Below, piece after piece: positions 10,496 through 21,135 of a stretch of DNA of 55,155 nucleotides. Position 1 is the first letter of the stretch, and every line of letters begins with the position of its first letter. Source of the stretch: Folioceros fuciformis (Eukaryota; Anthocerotophyta; Anthocerotopsida; Anthocerotales); the NCBI GenBank assembly GCA_049999805.1, contig JBNGIO010006348.1:263897-319051 (forward strand), given 5' to 3'. Made by a program: the position numbers and the translations under genes. A model generated the notes under the pieces. It saw nothing but the letters and a program-made list of their open reading frames with translations, was not told the DNA's origin and ran no database searches.

Positions 10496-13238
10496 ATGCC
10501 GTGGTTTCCGGATTTTGCGACTCCTGCTTATGTCGAAACTCTTAAGCTGGTAAGCAATCCTGGGGGGGTGCGCGGAGAATGTGTCCAGCGGCTTGGTTCG
10601 GTGCACTTGGACTTCAGGCAGCCAGGCTGATGTGAATTGGATTGTTGTCTGTTTGCAGCGGAGGATCATCTTGGAAAGACAGCGGCGACGACCGTCCAGC
10701 CGCCCCCCAATTGTGGAGCCAGCAGGGGCCGAGTTCATAGCTGCTGTAGCCGCGGGCATCAATGCACGTCACATCGTGCAGATCGGCTGTGGACTGTCCA
10801 CTGTTGCGCTAGCTGCTGCAGCTAGGTCGACGGGTTCTCTCGTGGTATCGCTGCACACCCAGGAGGAGAAGCAGAAGCTTGTGAGGGAACATTTGCTCTT
10901 GTACGGTCTGCTTGATTACGTGCACTTCCTCTGTGGAGACCTTTGCGGCCTGGTTTCCGAGAGGGAAGGCATAGACTTTGTTTACATAAGTGGGGATGCG
11001 GACCTCTTCATTGAGATTTTCGACCTCTTGAACCTGAAGCCAGGAGCCTATGTTGTGGCAGACAATGCATTGGATGATTCCACCAACGACTACATAAAGC
11101 ATGTCAGACGCCAGCCAGGCGTTGACTGTTCGACTCTTCCAGTTGGACGGGGCCTCGAAATCACCAAGATCGTCAATTGGGACGATTTCAGGACTGGGTA
11201 TGATCCTCTTGGTACTGCCCATGATGATTGTGAATTGCCACACCTTTTCATGCGTTGAAGCAAGTTCTAGTCTGTAGTCGTGCGTCCCTTGGTACCTATC
11301 GTGTTTGAAGTGAATGCCGTTGTCCTGATTTTAGTCCGCTGCGTTAACAGGATTGGCAAGGGGATGGTGATCCTGACAGGTTACGTAAACTCTCGCTCAT
11401 TTTTGTAGGAGGAAGCGTTATGAAGGAGACTCAGTCGAAAGTTCATCCAAGCTGGTTGTCGCTTCCGACACATTGGTGGCAAAGAGCTCGCAGCCTCGCT
11501 CTGAGTCTGCTGATTCTGTATATTCAAACCAGGCTTCAGTGTCATCCGCTTTTGCTGCTGAAGAATGGATGGCTTCCACAGCTGCAACACTTCTTGGAGA
11601 AGGAAGTGCAGAAGAAACGGACGAGGTGGAAACTCATCGACATGCTGCACAGGAGTTGGCATTTTCGGTGAACACTTCAGTATCTTCCATATTTGCTGCT
11701 GAAGCGTGGATGGCTTCCCAGGCTAAGGCTTTTTATACTCATAGAGCAGATGATGGCCAAAGAGCTGACGAATTTTACGAACTCCAACCGGACGAAAATT
11801 CTGCGCAGGACTTGCCACACTCCAGAAATGGGGATACAACGGATTCCGACTGTGACGAGGAATATGCCAATTGCGAAGACGTGGAAACTCCTATCCAACC
11901 ACGCTCGGGTGAAACACACGATGCAGGCATAACAATGCCTAGGAATGGCTTTGTGGTCGGCGAGCCTGATTGCGAAGATGATATTAAAGGGCACGCTGGA
12001 TTCCGTGAGTTCGAAGTTCATGAAGATAGTCAGCTAGCAGATTTTGATCCATATATTGCGGTATACGACACACAGAATTCTCTGCTTCCTTTTAGTGGCA
12101 GAGTGATGGCCCTCAAAGCAGGGGTGAAAAGATACTTGAAGCATAAATCAGCACGCTTATTGAACGGTACTGTCACAGGCGACATAGAACTTGTTGAAGG
12201 GTACAGATCTGAAGACTCTGATACTGGCAAGGTATTCTATGACGCTTGTTCTGTGGGTCAGTCTGTCTTCAACGAAGTTGCGCACTTCGCACCAGGACTA
12301 GATCAATCAGTAGACGATGAAATCAGTAGTAGATTGGTGGACTCAAGGCAGGATCCTCAGGAGTCGGGTAGTCTGGAATCTGTCGACGGTCCAGATAGTC
12401 ATGAGATACTTCCAGGTGAAAGCTTGCCAACGACGATTGAGCGTGAGCCAGACTTTGAGATCACGTTCCTAAACGAGGATACTTATACAGCGGTGATTAT
12501 TCGAGGAGTCGACCAAGACATGCTGCTCTTCGACATCACAATGGCATTCAACGAATCTGGTGTGAGGTACTGGTCTCTTTCTTGGACACCATGGTAGCAC
12601 TGAGCTTGCACACCAATGCTTTTGCTCTCCTTCGTCCTATAAGCTCTCCTGGGTCAAGTAACTGACCGGTGATAAATGTCATCAAACTTTCTTCACAAAA
12701 GTTCCTGGGCTGTCCAGCCATTGTATGCGTGTCTCTGGATTGCTAGTAACAGACGACGGTTAGTCATGATTGCACTGTCTGGTAACAAAAAATGTATAGA
12801 AGTCAGCGTACGCTTTTTTTTGACCCTGCCCTTATTTCCCCATCTTACAGGCGGATTCTTTAAGTACCTGAAATCAACCAATGGTCTCTTAAAGGAAGCA
12901 CCTGGATCCGTTTTGTGTTTGGCAACCTTATGTAATTGATTGGATTCTGTGAGTTTGGGAAGGGGTGTTTTTCCATCCTGGTAAGGCTTGCTAAGCGAAC
13001 CGGAGGAGTTAAACGTGCTGTGAAATGTACGTAGTCTCTTTTGTGGATGGCTGAACTCACACCATCTCCCTTCTGTTTGTGCAGTGTGCGGAGGGCAAAG
13101 ATAAACACGACGCAGGAGAAGTATATCGAAGACATCTTCTATGTTGTGGACTCCAAGACTGGGGCAGCATTGGACATCTCTCGCCAAGACGGTTTGAGAG
13201 AGACCCTGCTGCGGAAACTGTCGGATCACAGAAGCTGA
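10496..13238 (+). CDS. DUF1442/methyltransferase-like domain fused to a C-terminal ACT domain
   Basis: Four exons are inferred: 10496-10549, 10659-11197, 11409-12566 and 13085-13238, giving 634 residues. Exon 1 encodes MPWFPDFATPAYVETLKL, matching the amino terminus of plant DUF1442 proteins; an in-frame TGA lies just upstream, so this ATG is the start. Exon 2 carries a Rossmann-like segment (AAGINARHIVQIGCGLS, then LKPGAYVVADNA and LPVGRGLEITK) as in DUF1442 and bacterial O-methyltransferase relatives. Exon 3 encodes a long acidic linker with two copies of SVSS(A/I)FAAE(E/A)WMAS. Exons 3 and 4 together make an ACT domain (YTAVIIRGVDQDMLLFDIT, then AKINTTQEKYIEDIFYV), a small-ligand-binding fold. 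Exon 2 ends in phase 2 at GG|GTATGA and exon 3 starts with one base after TTTTTGTAG, so the frame is kept. Exon 3 has no ATG near its start. If intron 2 were retained, translation would stop at 11258 and give a DUF1442-only protein of 217 residues. Enzymatic activity is not established; the fusion is inference. Confidence 0.7.
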
Positions 13239-13255
13239 CGGTAGACCTACCCTGT

Positions 13256-13321
13256 GACGGGAATTTGGGTTGTTGTGCTCGGGTTGACGGGAATTTGGGT
13301 TGTTGTGCTCGGGTTGACGGG
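13256..13321. repeat. 30-bp direct tandem repeat behind the ACT exon
   Basis: Two identical 30-bp units beginning GACGGGAATTTGGGTTGTTG, followed by a third partial GACGGG, start 18 bp after the stop codon at 13238, so they probably lie in the 3' UTR of the fusion gene. Confidence 0.8.
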
Positions 13322-14015
13322 CACCTGCCTGCCCCGGAAACCGTGCAGAATTTGTACATTGTGACATGGCTGAGGGTTGTCTACAACCTGGCCGGGCTGT
13401 CTGGCCATTGAGGTGGTTGAGCAAGTTGTAGGTAATTTATAGGGGTAGAGAAATTATTGATCTGCAAAGCCGTGAGGGCCATATTTATTTACTTGAGTTG
13501 GTTGTACTGTGTTACCACTCTTCTACAATGCCTTGGCTGTCCGCACCGCCTAGCATGAAGCTTTCAGCTAGCTTATAGCCCTCTCTCTAGTTTATAGCTG
13601 CCCCGTTATCCACTGAATGTCAATCTTCGGATTTAGCTACCCCTGTTATGACAGTATGACAGTATCGACTGACCCCAGTATCAACTGACCTTGTCGCCCG
13701 AACCTCGTGGGGGAGAAAGCTTTCGCTGCTCACATGAGAGCTTGTCCCTGGAATTGACTCCGTTTCGACTCCTACGATGAAGGATTGCAAAATGTGAAAA
13801 CCTTTGCTGACACTTGGAGAGATCAAGATGGAAGTTGAGCGACAGCCCCAACTTGCAAGGAATGCCTGTGGTGTAAAGTCTTCCACGGCCAAAAGAAAAG
13901 TTTGTAAACGCCATGCGTGGGGGACACTTGTTGCCTAGCCAATTCCACAACATGGCCCGAACGGGGTCTCATCATCAAATGAACGGGGTTTTGGTATCAA
14001 GCGACAGATCAAGGT
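13322..14015. other. 3' flank of the fusion gene, nothing recognised
   Basis: Mixed-composition DNA with a short duplicated segment (TATGACAGTATGACAGTATC at about 13649). I see no gene or RNA feature. Confidence 0.4.
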
Positions 14016-14019
14016 GTCA

Positions 14020-14690
14020 AGCGGCTCGGTCTAGGTGTCTAGCGAGTGAGATATAGGTCTCGGCTCGATCTAGGTATAGGTCTCGGCTCCATCTAGGTAT
14101 CTAGCGAGCAGGATACAGGTCTTGGAATCGAGCAAACACGGCCTTAGCATTGAGCCAATGTGGTCTCGGTCTAGGTATCTAGCAAGTGAGATATAGGTCT
14201 TAGCTCGATCTAGGTATCTAGCGAGCGAGATATAGGGCGAATACGGCCTTAGCTTCGAGCCAACCAAGTCTTGGTCTAGGTGTCTAGCGAGCAAGGTATA
14301 GGTCTTGGCTTCAAGCAAACAAGGTCTAGGTCTTAGCATCGAGCAAACGAGGTGTAGGTGTTGGCATAGGTCTTGGCTTCAAGCAAACAAGGTCTAGGTC
14401 TTAGCATCGAGCAAACGAGGTCTAGGTGTTGGCATAGGTCTTGGCTTCGAGCGAACAAGGTCTAGGTCTTGGCATTGAGCGAATAAGGTCTAGGTCTTGG
14501 CATCGAGCGAACAAGGTCTAGGTCTTGGCATCGAGCGAACAAGGTCTAGGTCTTGGCTTCGAGCAAACGAGGTCTAGGTGTTGGCATAGGTCTTGGCTTC
14601 GAGCAACGAGGTCTAGGTGTTGGTATAGGTCTTGGCTTTGAGCAAACGAGGTACAAGTATTAGCATCCAGCAAATGAAGTCTATGCCAGC
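14020..14690. repeat. Minisatellite with 28-bp core unit
   Basis: A long array of related units with core GGTCTTGGCATCGAGCGAAC followed by AAGGTCTA. In the best-preserved part (14440-14570) units repeat every 28 bp. Elsewhere 14-bp half-units of the type AGGTGTTGGCATAG are inserted. Divergence rises towards both ends. Some of the 5' part reads as an open minus-strand frame with a LARYLD periodicity, but 28 is not a multiple of three, so coding use is unlikely. Confidence 0.85.
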
Positions 14691-15635
14691 CACATTTTTT
14701 TTAGAAGAGGTTTATGGATGTCATAGAGTCCAGCAATCATTTGTGCATTGTGAAAGATTTAGTTGGCTATGATTTTGAATAATTTGTTTGAAGTTGTTTG
14801 TAAGCACTTTATGGGTAGTTTTTTTAACAAGACTTGTATCACTACTTTAGTTTGGGGAATTGCAAACTACATATGTTAGATGCAATGATTATTGTGCAAG
14901 CTCATGCATCACGTCTATTGTACTTAGGTTTAGTAGATAGATACAAAGATAGAGGAGACCCGATAGCCTAAACTAGTTAAACACATGCAATAGGAAACTA
15001 TGATGCTTAAATTTATTAAAAGTCAAGCTTAAAGGTGGCATAGGCAAAACATGAAGTAAGTGTAGATTGGTATACTGCGAATAATATTGAACTATTTTCT
15101 TCCAAAATCTAGATTTTCCTTATATCAATAATAATAAGGTTAATTTAATTTAGTACCAACTAATGAATGATTGAACTCAAGATACAACATTCAAATACAC
15201 ATGACCTTATTGGATAGTGAGATGGATTGTCTCATTGGGTCGTGATAAGAATCCCTCATGTATGATGAAATGATATGTTGTATGAAGCTATATTAGCACC
15301 ATTGAGGCGCATATGGTACGAAGTAATAGAAATGCTAAGATCCCTAAAAAGGACTAAAAAAAATAGAAACAAACATCAATGCAACTTAACTATGGTTTGT
15401 ATAGCGAGAAGAGGGTTGCCAAAATCGGACACCTACACCCAAATGCAACATGGGAAATAGGTATGAATATCAAACACACATGATAGGATTCCAACAATGA
15501 TAAATGATGGTGGACAAACTTAGCTTCTGTCGTAAAGCATTGCAAGACATCATTTTGGTGTCTCTAATTGGGTAAATGGGTTTTTCCACTTTGTTTTTTT
15601 TTAAATAAATAAATTACAAGTTGTCTTTAATTGAT
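14691..15635. other. AT-rich spacer between two repeat arrays
   Basis: AT-rich sequence without an open frame longer than about 60 codons and without recognisable motifs. Confidence 0.45.
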
Positions 15636-16060
15636 AGCACTCTATTCTAAGAGTGAGGCCTCCTGTTTGGCTACGTTCTTTTGTAGTGAGTGTAATTGAT
15701 AGCAGTCTATTCTAATAATGAGGCCTCTTATTTGACCACGTGTTTTCTAGACCCGTGTCTTGTTGTGAGTCTAATTGATAGCAGTTTATTCTAATTGTAA
15801 AGACTCTTGCTTGACCACGTTTTATTTAGAGTCGTGTCTTGTAGGCCTCTTGCCTAGCCACATTTTGTTTAGAGTTGTGTCTTTAGCTAGCCACGTTCTG
15901 TTTAGAGCCGCTTCTAGTAGTAAGGCCTCTTGCCTAGCCATATTTTGTTGGGAGCCATTTTTAGAACTAAGGCTCTTGCCTAGCCATATTTTGTTGGGGG
16001 CCGTTTTTTGTAGGGAGGCTCTTGCCTAGCCACATTTTGTTTGGAGCCGCTCAGGACTCT
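15636..16060. repeat. Degenerate tandem repeat, 35-75-bp units
   Basis: Units share two blocks, AATTGATAGCAGTCTATTCT in the left half and CTCTTGCCTAGCCACATTTT plus GTTTAGAGCCG in the right half. The left units are longer (about 70 bp) and the right ones shorter (about 35-55 bp), so the array seems to have evolved by loss of one block. Confidence 0.75.
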
Positions 16061-18880
16061 TCTTTAAGTTCAACAGTGGAGTCTACAACCCATTTTCAAA
16101 GGGTTGTCAATTCCTTTGTGAATTGTGTCATTTGCTGGCAAAGAGCTGGTTACATTTTCTCTTTCTTAAAAGGCTGCCCTAGAGAAGGCCCAGGCCAAGC
16201 TTTTGACCATCAAGGCATGGTATCTTGGGCAACATGGGTGGCTCCCTCCAACGTTGCTATGTTGTTAAACCTACTAGAGTTCGATAAGCACACTCGTGAG
16301 AAGGAGGTCCAAATGGCCCTCCATGTGGCCTCTTGATTGGTAATACCCCCATTGATCACATCCTCTAGTACCATAGTGCGATGAAGATACTTTTTCTAGT
16401 CTCGTTGCTCATTCGTCGGTCTTGGGCTGGGTAGGCGAGCAATGGGACTACTCCTGATAAGGGTGCTCTGGGGGACCTTGGACCTCTTCCCTTTTTACGA
16501 CCATAAGGAGATGGGGGCCACTTCACCTCGGATACCCAATCCCATGCTTCTCATTGTAATGCAATTAGGTGGACACCGAGACTAACTCTGCTTGCTCCCT
16601 TGTCAAGGGTATAGCGAAGAGGAATAGATCTACCATCAATGGGTCATTTGGCTCGGGGGTAGTTGGAGGCAAAGCACTTCGAATACAAACCCTAACGAGG
16701 TCTGTTGCTACGATGTGACGAGTAGTCCGTTGTTTCGGGGGTGGTACAACCAACTGTCTCTTGGGAGTTTTTCGCTTTCAAGCTAGAGGTGAACTAGGTG
16801 GAGTGCTTGGGGTGGATGCATACTCTCTCCCCACTTCCACCATTGTCTCTCCTTCTACATCTGCTGAGAGTGGCGTTTGGGCTTGGACCCCACTAGAAGT
16901 CTCCTTCAGTGCGATTGCCTTTGTCTCTAATAATTGCACCAATTAGTGGGCAGTTGCACCAGTTGCCAAACTTGGGACACCACCTTTCTTCGCGCCGGGG
17001 TTGGAGTTGGTTGCATTGGAAACTCGTGTCGAGCTCTACATCTAGCTGTCATGAGCTCCTTGGCCTCCATTAGGGCATTGAAGTGCTCATAGGGGAATAA
17101 GGTCAACCCCATGGCTAGAGGCTTCTTCCATTGAAGTAGCTTTTATCTCCTCTTGGATGTAATGCGCTACCATCTTTCCCTAATCCACTGGACTGCCTTG
17201 CACATTACCATAGAGCAACAATAGAACGGTATCGATGAGAAGGTTCGTCTTCTGGACCAACAACTATTGTAGGATTAGTTTCGCCAACGTGCAAAACCGG
17301 CTGTCCACCATATCATGTATCAACCACCTATTAAAGATCTTAAAGGGCCCCTCCAATAATAGCATCTTCTTCATTTCTTTGAGAAGCATTTTGCTTAGGT
17401 GAGCCCCTACATATGATCCTCCTTGTTCCCTAGGAGGCCACTTATAAACTTCCCAAAGCATTTAAAGTTTCTAAACCAATGGGTTGGTTTGGACCTGCTT
17501 GGCAGTCATGCAAGCTAGCAATTTGCGTACAAACTCTTTCACTATTATGAGTGACTACACATTCTAAGAGGCCACATTCTACCATTGCTCCACCAAATCG
17601 GCATAGGGGGGCGTTAGGATATTGTCCTCCACTAACTTCCACTAGCCACCTACTTCCAATATATGGGTTTAGGGTTTTTGAGAAAGACAAGATGAGTAAG
17701 ACAGGCTTTGAGAAGTTGTTTGGTGAGGAGAAGAGGGAGAGGAGTTGTAAGTAGTTAGTTCACAAGCAGCATGGAAGATCAACTACCATTTGGGTAGTAC
17801 CAAAAAGTACAGGTTGATAAGCAGGTGCATAGGATGCAAGAGACATAGGGAGACCAGAAGGCGAGAAGTGGGAGGAAGAATGAGGCATAGATGTAGGAAG
17901 GGTTTAATGTCGAGAGTATGCTTAGAGCATAGTTGGCAATCTGAAATCTTCTCGCAAGTTGGTTTGAAGTAGAGTAAGAGTTTACACCGCCTTCAATAAC
18001 CCTTCAGCGCTTTCACTCGTGGTGGTTGTCTCGACCCATGTTATCGTTTGGTATGCCTCGTTAGCCCATGTTCATGCCTACAAAGCTCACATCCCACTAT
18101 CTGCTTAGGTAGTCTAATCTAGTGAGAAGGTCCGAAGACTTGCTAATTACACCCTCTGATGGACTAGCTAACTCCAAAGTAAAAAGACTTGGAAAATAGA
18201 AAAACAAAAACAACAATTTTAGTGCATAGTTGAAAACGAAAACAAAAAATAGAGATGGGTTCGTTCTCCCCACCCTGTTTTCAAGTTCACATGTTTTCAA
18301 GTAAAGCTTATAACTTATTTTCAACAATGTTTTTAGGAGTTCTTTCAATAGAATGCTACAAAATCTTTTTTTTCAAAAGAATGCTACAAAATTGTTTGTA
18401 CATCTATAACCATTGAGCAACAAGACAACGTTTGCACATCTTACATCTTTATAATCACTAAGCACCAAGACATCTTTTGCACATCTTCATAATCAATGAG
18501 CGCCAAGAGGTCTTTTGTCTATGAGGTTTTTGCATATCTAAGGTTATGGTATGAAGACTTTGTAAAATATGGTCGCATATCTTTGCATGAGTGATATCCG
18601 TTATCAACTCTTTGTGTAGTTCCCAATTATGATACTCCAACTTGTGCAAAAGTTCCATATATTTGATATTGTGCACTTGAGGAAGGTCTTTATCATCCTT
18701 GCAAGCATAGTCATAATATAAGTCTTGCGTTTCGTGTGAGGGATATAGCCTGCACAAAAATATATCATGAGATATTAGAGTCTCAATTAAAAATTCTCTT
18801 TGTAAAGCTAAAAATCATTATGATTAGAGAACAAAGGTTTAAACTTACAAGGAGTTAATGCAAATTCTCTCACAAGTAGT
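16061..18880 (-). other. Degenerate, unidentified ORF cluster on the minus strand
   Basis: Minus-strand open frames follow one another at 17690-17442, 17461-17264, 17112-16927 and 16753-16565. They could be pieces of one decayed gene (for example SRWLVEVSGGQYPNAPLC, then GPFKIFNRWLIHDMVDSRF). I do not recognise the family; a transposon-borne protein is a guess based on the repeat-rich surroundings. The rest to 18880 is AT-rich and shows no gene. Confidence 0.3.
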
Positions 18881-18889
18881 ACCGGTTGA

Positions 18890-19342
18890 TCACCTGCTTG
18901 CAATCGTGTCCATTAGCTCCTCAAACTCGGCAACGATTACATCTACAGAACTTTCGCCCTCAATTTCAATGTCACAACTTTTGCAACTACCTTCCTCAAT
19001 TTCAATCTCGCAAGTTGTTGTGAACTTGCTCTTGCTATTGACTTCCAAGTCTTTCTCAACATTCTCAGCAAGTGCATCATCATCCCCATCTTTATGACTA
19101 GACACATCCAACTCATCCTTATGAGCACACTCGTTAAACTCATCAACGATTGGCAAAGACACTTTCATATCATCAATAGCACTCGAAGACACTTTCAGCG
19201 TTGATGGCTCATCAACGCTTGGCAAAGACCCTTTCAATGCATCAAGCACATTTAGCTCATTGTCATCAGAGCTCAAGTCTTTAATGACATTGTAGCTTAT
19301 CATATTCTCATCACTATCTTCAACCTTGACTAAGCTCCACAT
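18890..19342 (-). CDS. Acidic repeat ORF of unknown function (copy 1 of an inverted pair)
   Basis: A 150-codon open frame encodes a very acidic, serine-rich protein with imperfect 10-residue units of the type (V/I)DE-KVS-S-. The C-terminal part contains DALAENVEKDLEVNSKS and two CEIEIEEG/CDIEIEGE modules. No known domain is visible. A related sequence lies on the opposite strand at 19832-20150. No splice model or conserved start was found. It may be a transposon-related or recently decayed gene. Confidence 0.35.
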   Translation of the reverse strand: MWSLVKVEDSDENMISYNVIKDLSSDDNELNVLDALKGSLPSVDEPSTLKVSSSAIDDMKVSLPIVDEFNECAHKDELDVSSHKDGDDDALAENVEKDLEVNSKSKFTTTCEIEIEEGSCKSCDIEIEGESSVDVIVAEFEELMDTIASR

Positions 19343-19831
19343 TTCACACTATGTAACATGCCAAAACACAATGTATAACAAGATTATGCAAGTATAGCCA
19401 AATAATTGCAAGGAGAAATTGCTGTAGAAATAAAGGCATAAGATCCTTCTTGTAGGAATATTTGAGTCTTACAAGTATTGTGAGCAATATGGCGTATTTG
19501 ATCGTCGGGTTTTTTTTTAAAATCATACGCTCATAGCAATTGAAAATCGGTATGAAAGTTTGGAGTCTCCTATATAATAGTATGTAGGAAATCATTTCAA
19601 GTTTGACCCAAATATGCCAACAAAAAAGCTCGTCCACCTTTGTTTCTACAATAATTTGTCCTTTGGTTTTACATACATAATCTTGTTATGCGCTTTTTTT
19701 GGTATACCTCATAGCGTACAATATGAAGATTAATCAAGATTAAAGATGATGACAAGAGTGTGATAAGCTAAAATGTCAATCATCAAAGATTTGAGTGCAA
19801 ATAGACTTGGGCACCAATAAGAATGAGCTAG

Positions 19832-20150
19832 ATGTGTTTATGCACTCAAAGAGCTGAAAGTGTTTGCGAGGGTGATGATGATATGAAAGTATCTTCTTTG
19901 AGTGATAATCACTTGAAAGTGTCTTTTCTCAACATTGATGAGTTGAAAGTGTTCTCTTTGAGCATTGATGAGTTGATAGTGTCTTCTTCAAGCGTTGATG
20001 AGTTGAAAGTGTGTGACCATGAGTATGAGTTGCATATCACCAAAACAAAGATGAGAATTTGTCCAATCAACAAGACGAGGATGATGGCACACTTGCTCAA
20101 AATGTCGAGAAAGATTTAGAAGTAAACCACTCCCTTTTTCCTTGACTGCT
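19832..20150 (+). pseudogene. Acidic repeat ORF (copy 2 of an inverted pair), frameshifted
   Basis: The plus strand carries three or four 30-bp units based on ATTGATGAGTTGAAAGTGTC, translating to IDELKVSSLS-type decapeptides. They are followed, after a frame change near 20060, by a segment reading DEDDGTLAQNVEKDLEVNHS. That matches the DGDDDALAENVEKDLEVNSK block of the minus-strand ORF at 18890-19342. The order of modules is the same, so the two are inverted homologous copies about 0.5 kb apart. Confidence 0.5.
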
Positions 20151-20609
20151 GAAATAATTTTGGAGGATATGCATTGTGATTATAGATATGAAAAGGGTGA
20201 AACCCTAATGACCCCTTCCAAATGTAGGGCAATTTTCGAACCCTTAATACAAGGAAAGCCTTCGCTTTTCCATCGGACCGGAATTTTATCGTCCGTGGCC
20301 ATATAATCATCGTACGTGTAGGAAGAGTTTGTGGGATGAGAGCTTTTTTCATGACACTACAATTCTTCCGTGTAAACCCAGCAGTAGATAAAATTTCGAG
20401 CCCCGTATTGTAGGTAGGATTCAGACGCAAAATCAACGGAATACGAAAGTTGATGATTTACTTTTATCGAATTTCGAACCAAAATTTTAAAAACAGAGCG
20501 AGTCCTCCAGCTCAGGGTCTCCGGTTGCTCACTTTCCACACCACTAGCTTACAAAAACATGTGGAGGTTTGCGCTTTGCTAACAGAAAGCTCCACCCTTA
20601 TCAGTTGAA

Positions 20610-21135
20610 TCACCTACTTCTCTCTCGCATATGGACAGGCAGCTGTACCGAGACACCAAAGTTGTCCTTCACATCCACAGGTTTCACAAACTCCACTCGA
20701 TGCAAATGTCTCTCTGGGACCACAGGTCTTTCGACTGCTGAAGCAACAACGACGGTTGCTGAGTCTGTCTTCGCTTGAGCATCTGCACGAAGACGTCTCT
20801 TCAGAGTCAGGATGTAGCTACAAACATGCAGGGGTTGGTACCAAACTGTAATGCTCAGAAAGCTGGCAGAAGCCCCTGGCAGCACCACGTGTGTTGAACG
20901 TACCAAGAAGTGGAACAGTTGAGAACATGTAGAGGACCAACAAGCAAGCCATAAGCACAACAGGGATGAGGTGCACAGCCTGCTCCGCTTTCAGCCTCCA
21001 GTGCATCTTTTCTCCTTTCTCCAGGTCCTTGAAGCTCAAGTCATCATCCGGCTCATCTGGAGACAACAAAGAAGATCGAGTTCTCCCAAGACCACCGACG
21101 GAGAGTCCTAATATCCCAGACGAAGAACGCTGCAT
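20610..21135 (-). CDS. Small single-pass membrane protein, unknown function
   Basis: The start MQRSSSGILG (21135) opens a basic/acidic amino-terminal half followed by KAEQAVHLIPVVLMACLLVL, a typical transmembrane segment. Flowering plants have small proteins with a similar KAEKSVHLIPVLTLLC-type segment about 50-80 residues in, of unknown function. My model is exon 21135-20904, a 58-nt intron with donor CTTG|GTACGT and acceptor ATTACAG, and exon 20845-20610. This gives 155 residues ending in a charged tail (LKRRLRADAQAK through RERSR). The second splice site is the least certain part, since an alternative acceptor lies about 30 nt downstream. An ATG ten codons upstream (21165) is in frame and could also be used. 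A broken copy of exon 1 lies inverted at 23.4 kb. Confidence 0.5.

Noticed and set aside
10659-11258. Ending the DUF1442 gene at the stop at 11258 as a separate gene
   Set aside because: Possible as an isoform, but the next exon has no start codon and its splice phase fits the upstream exon exactly, so a joined gene is preferred.
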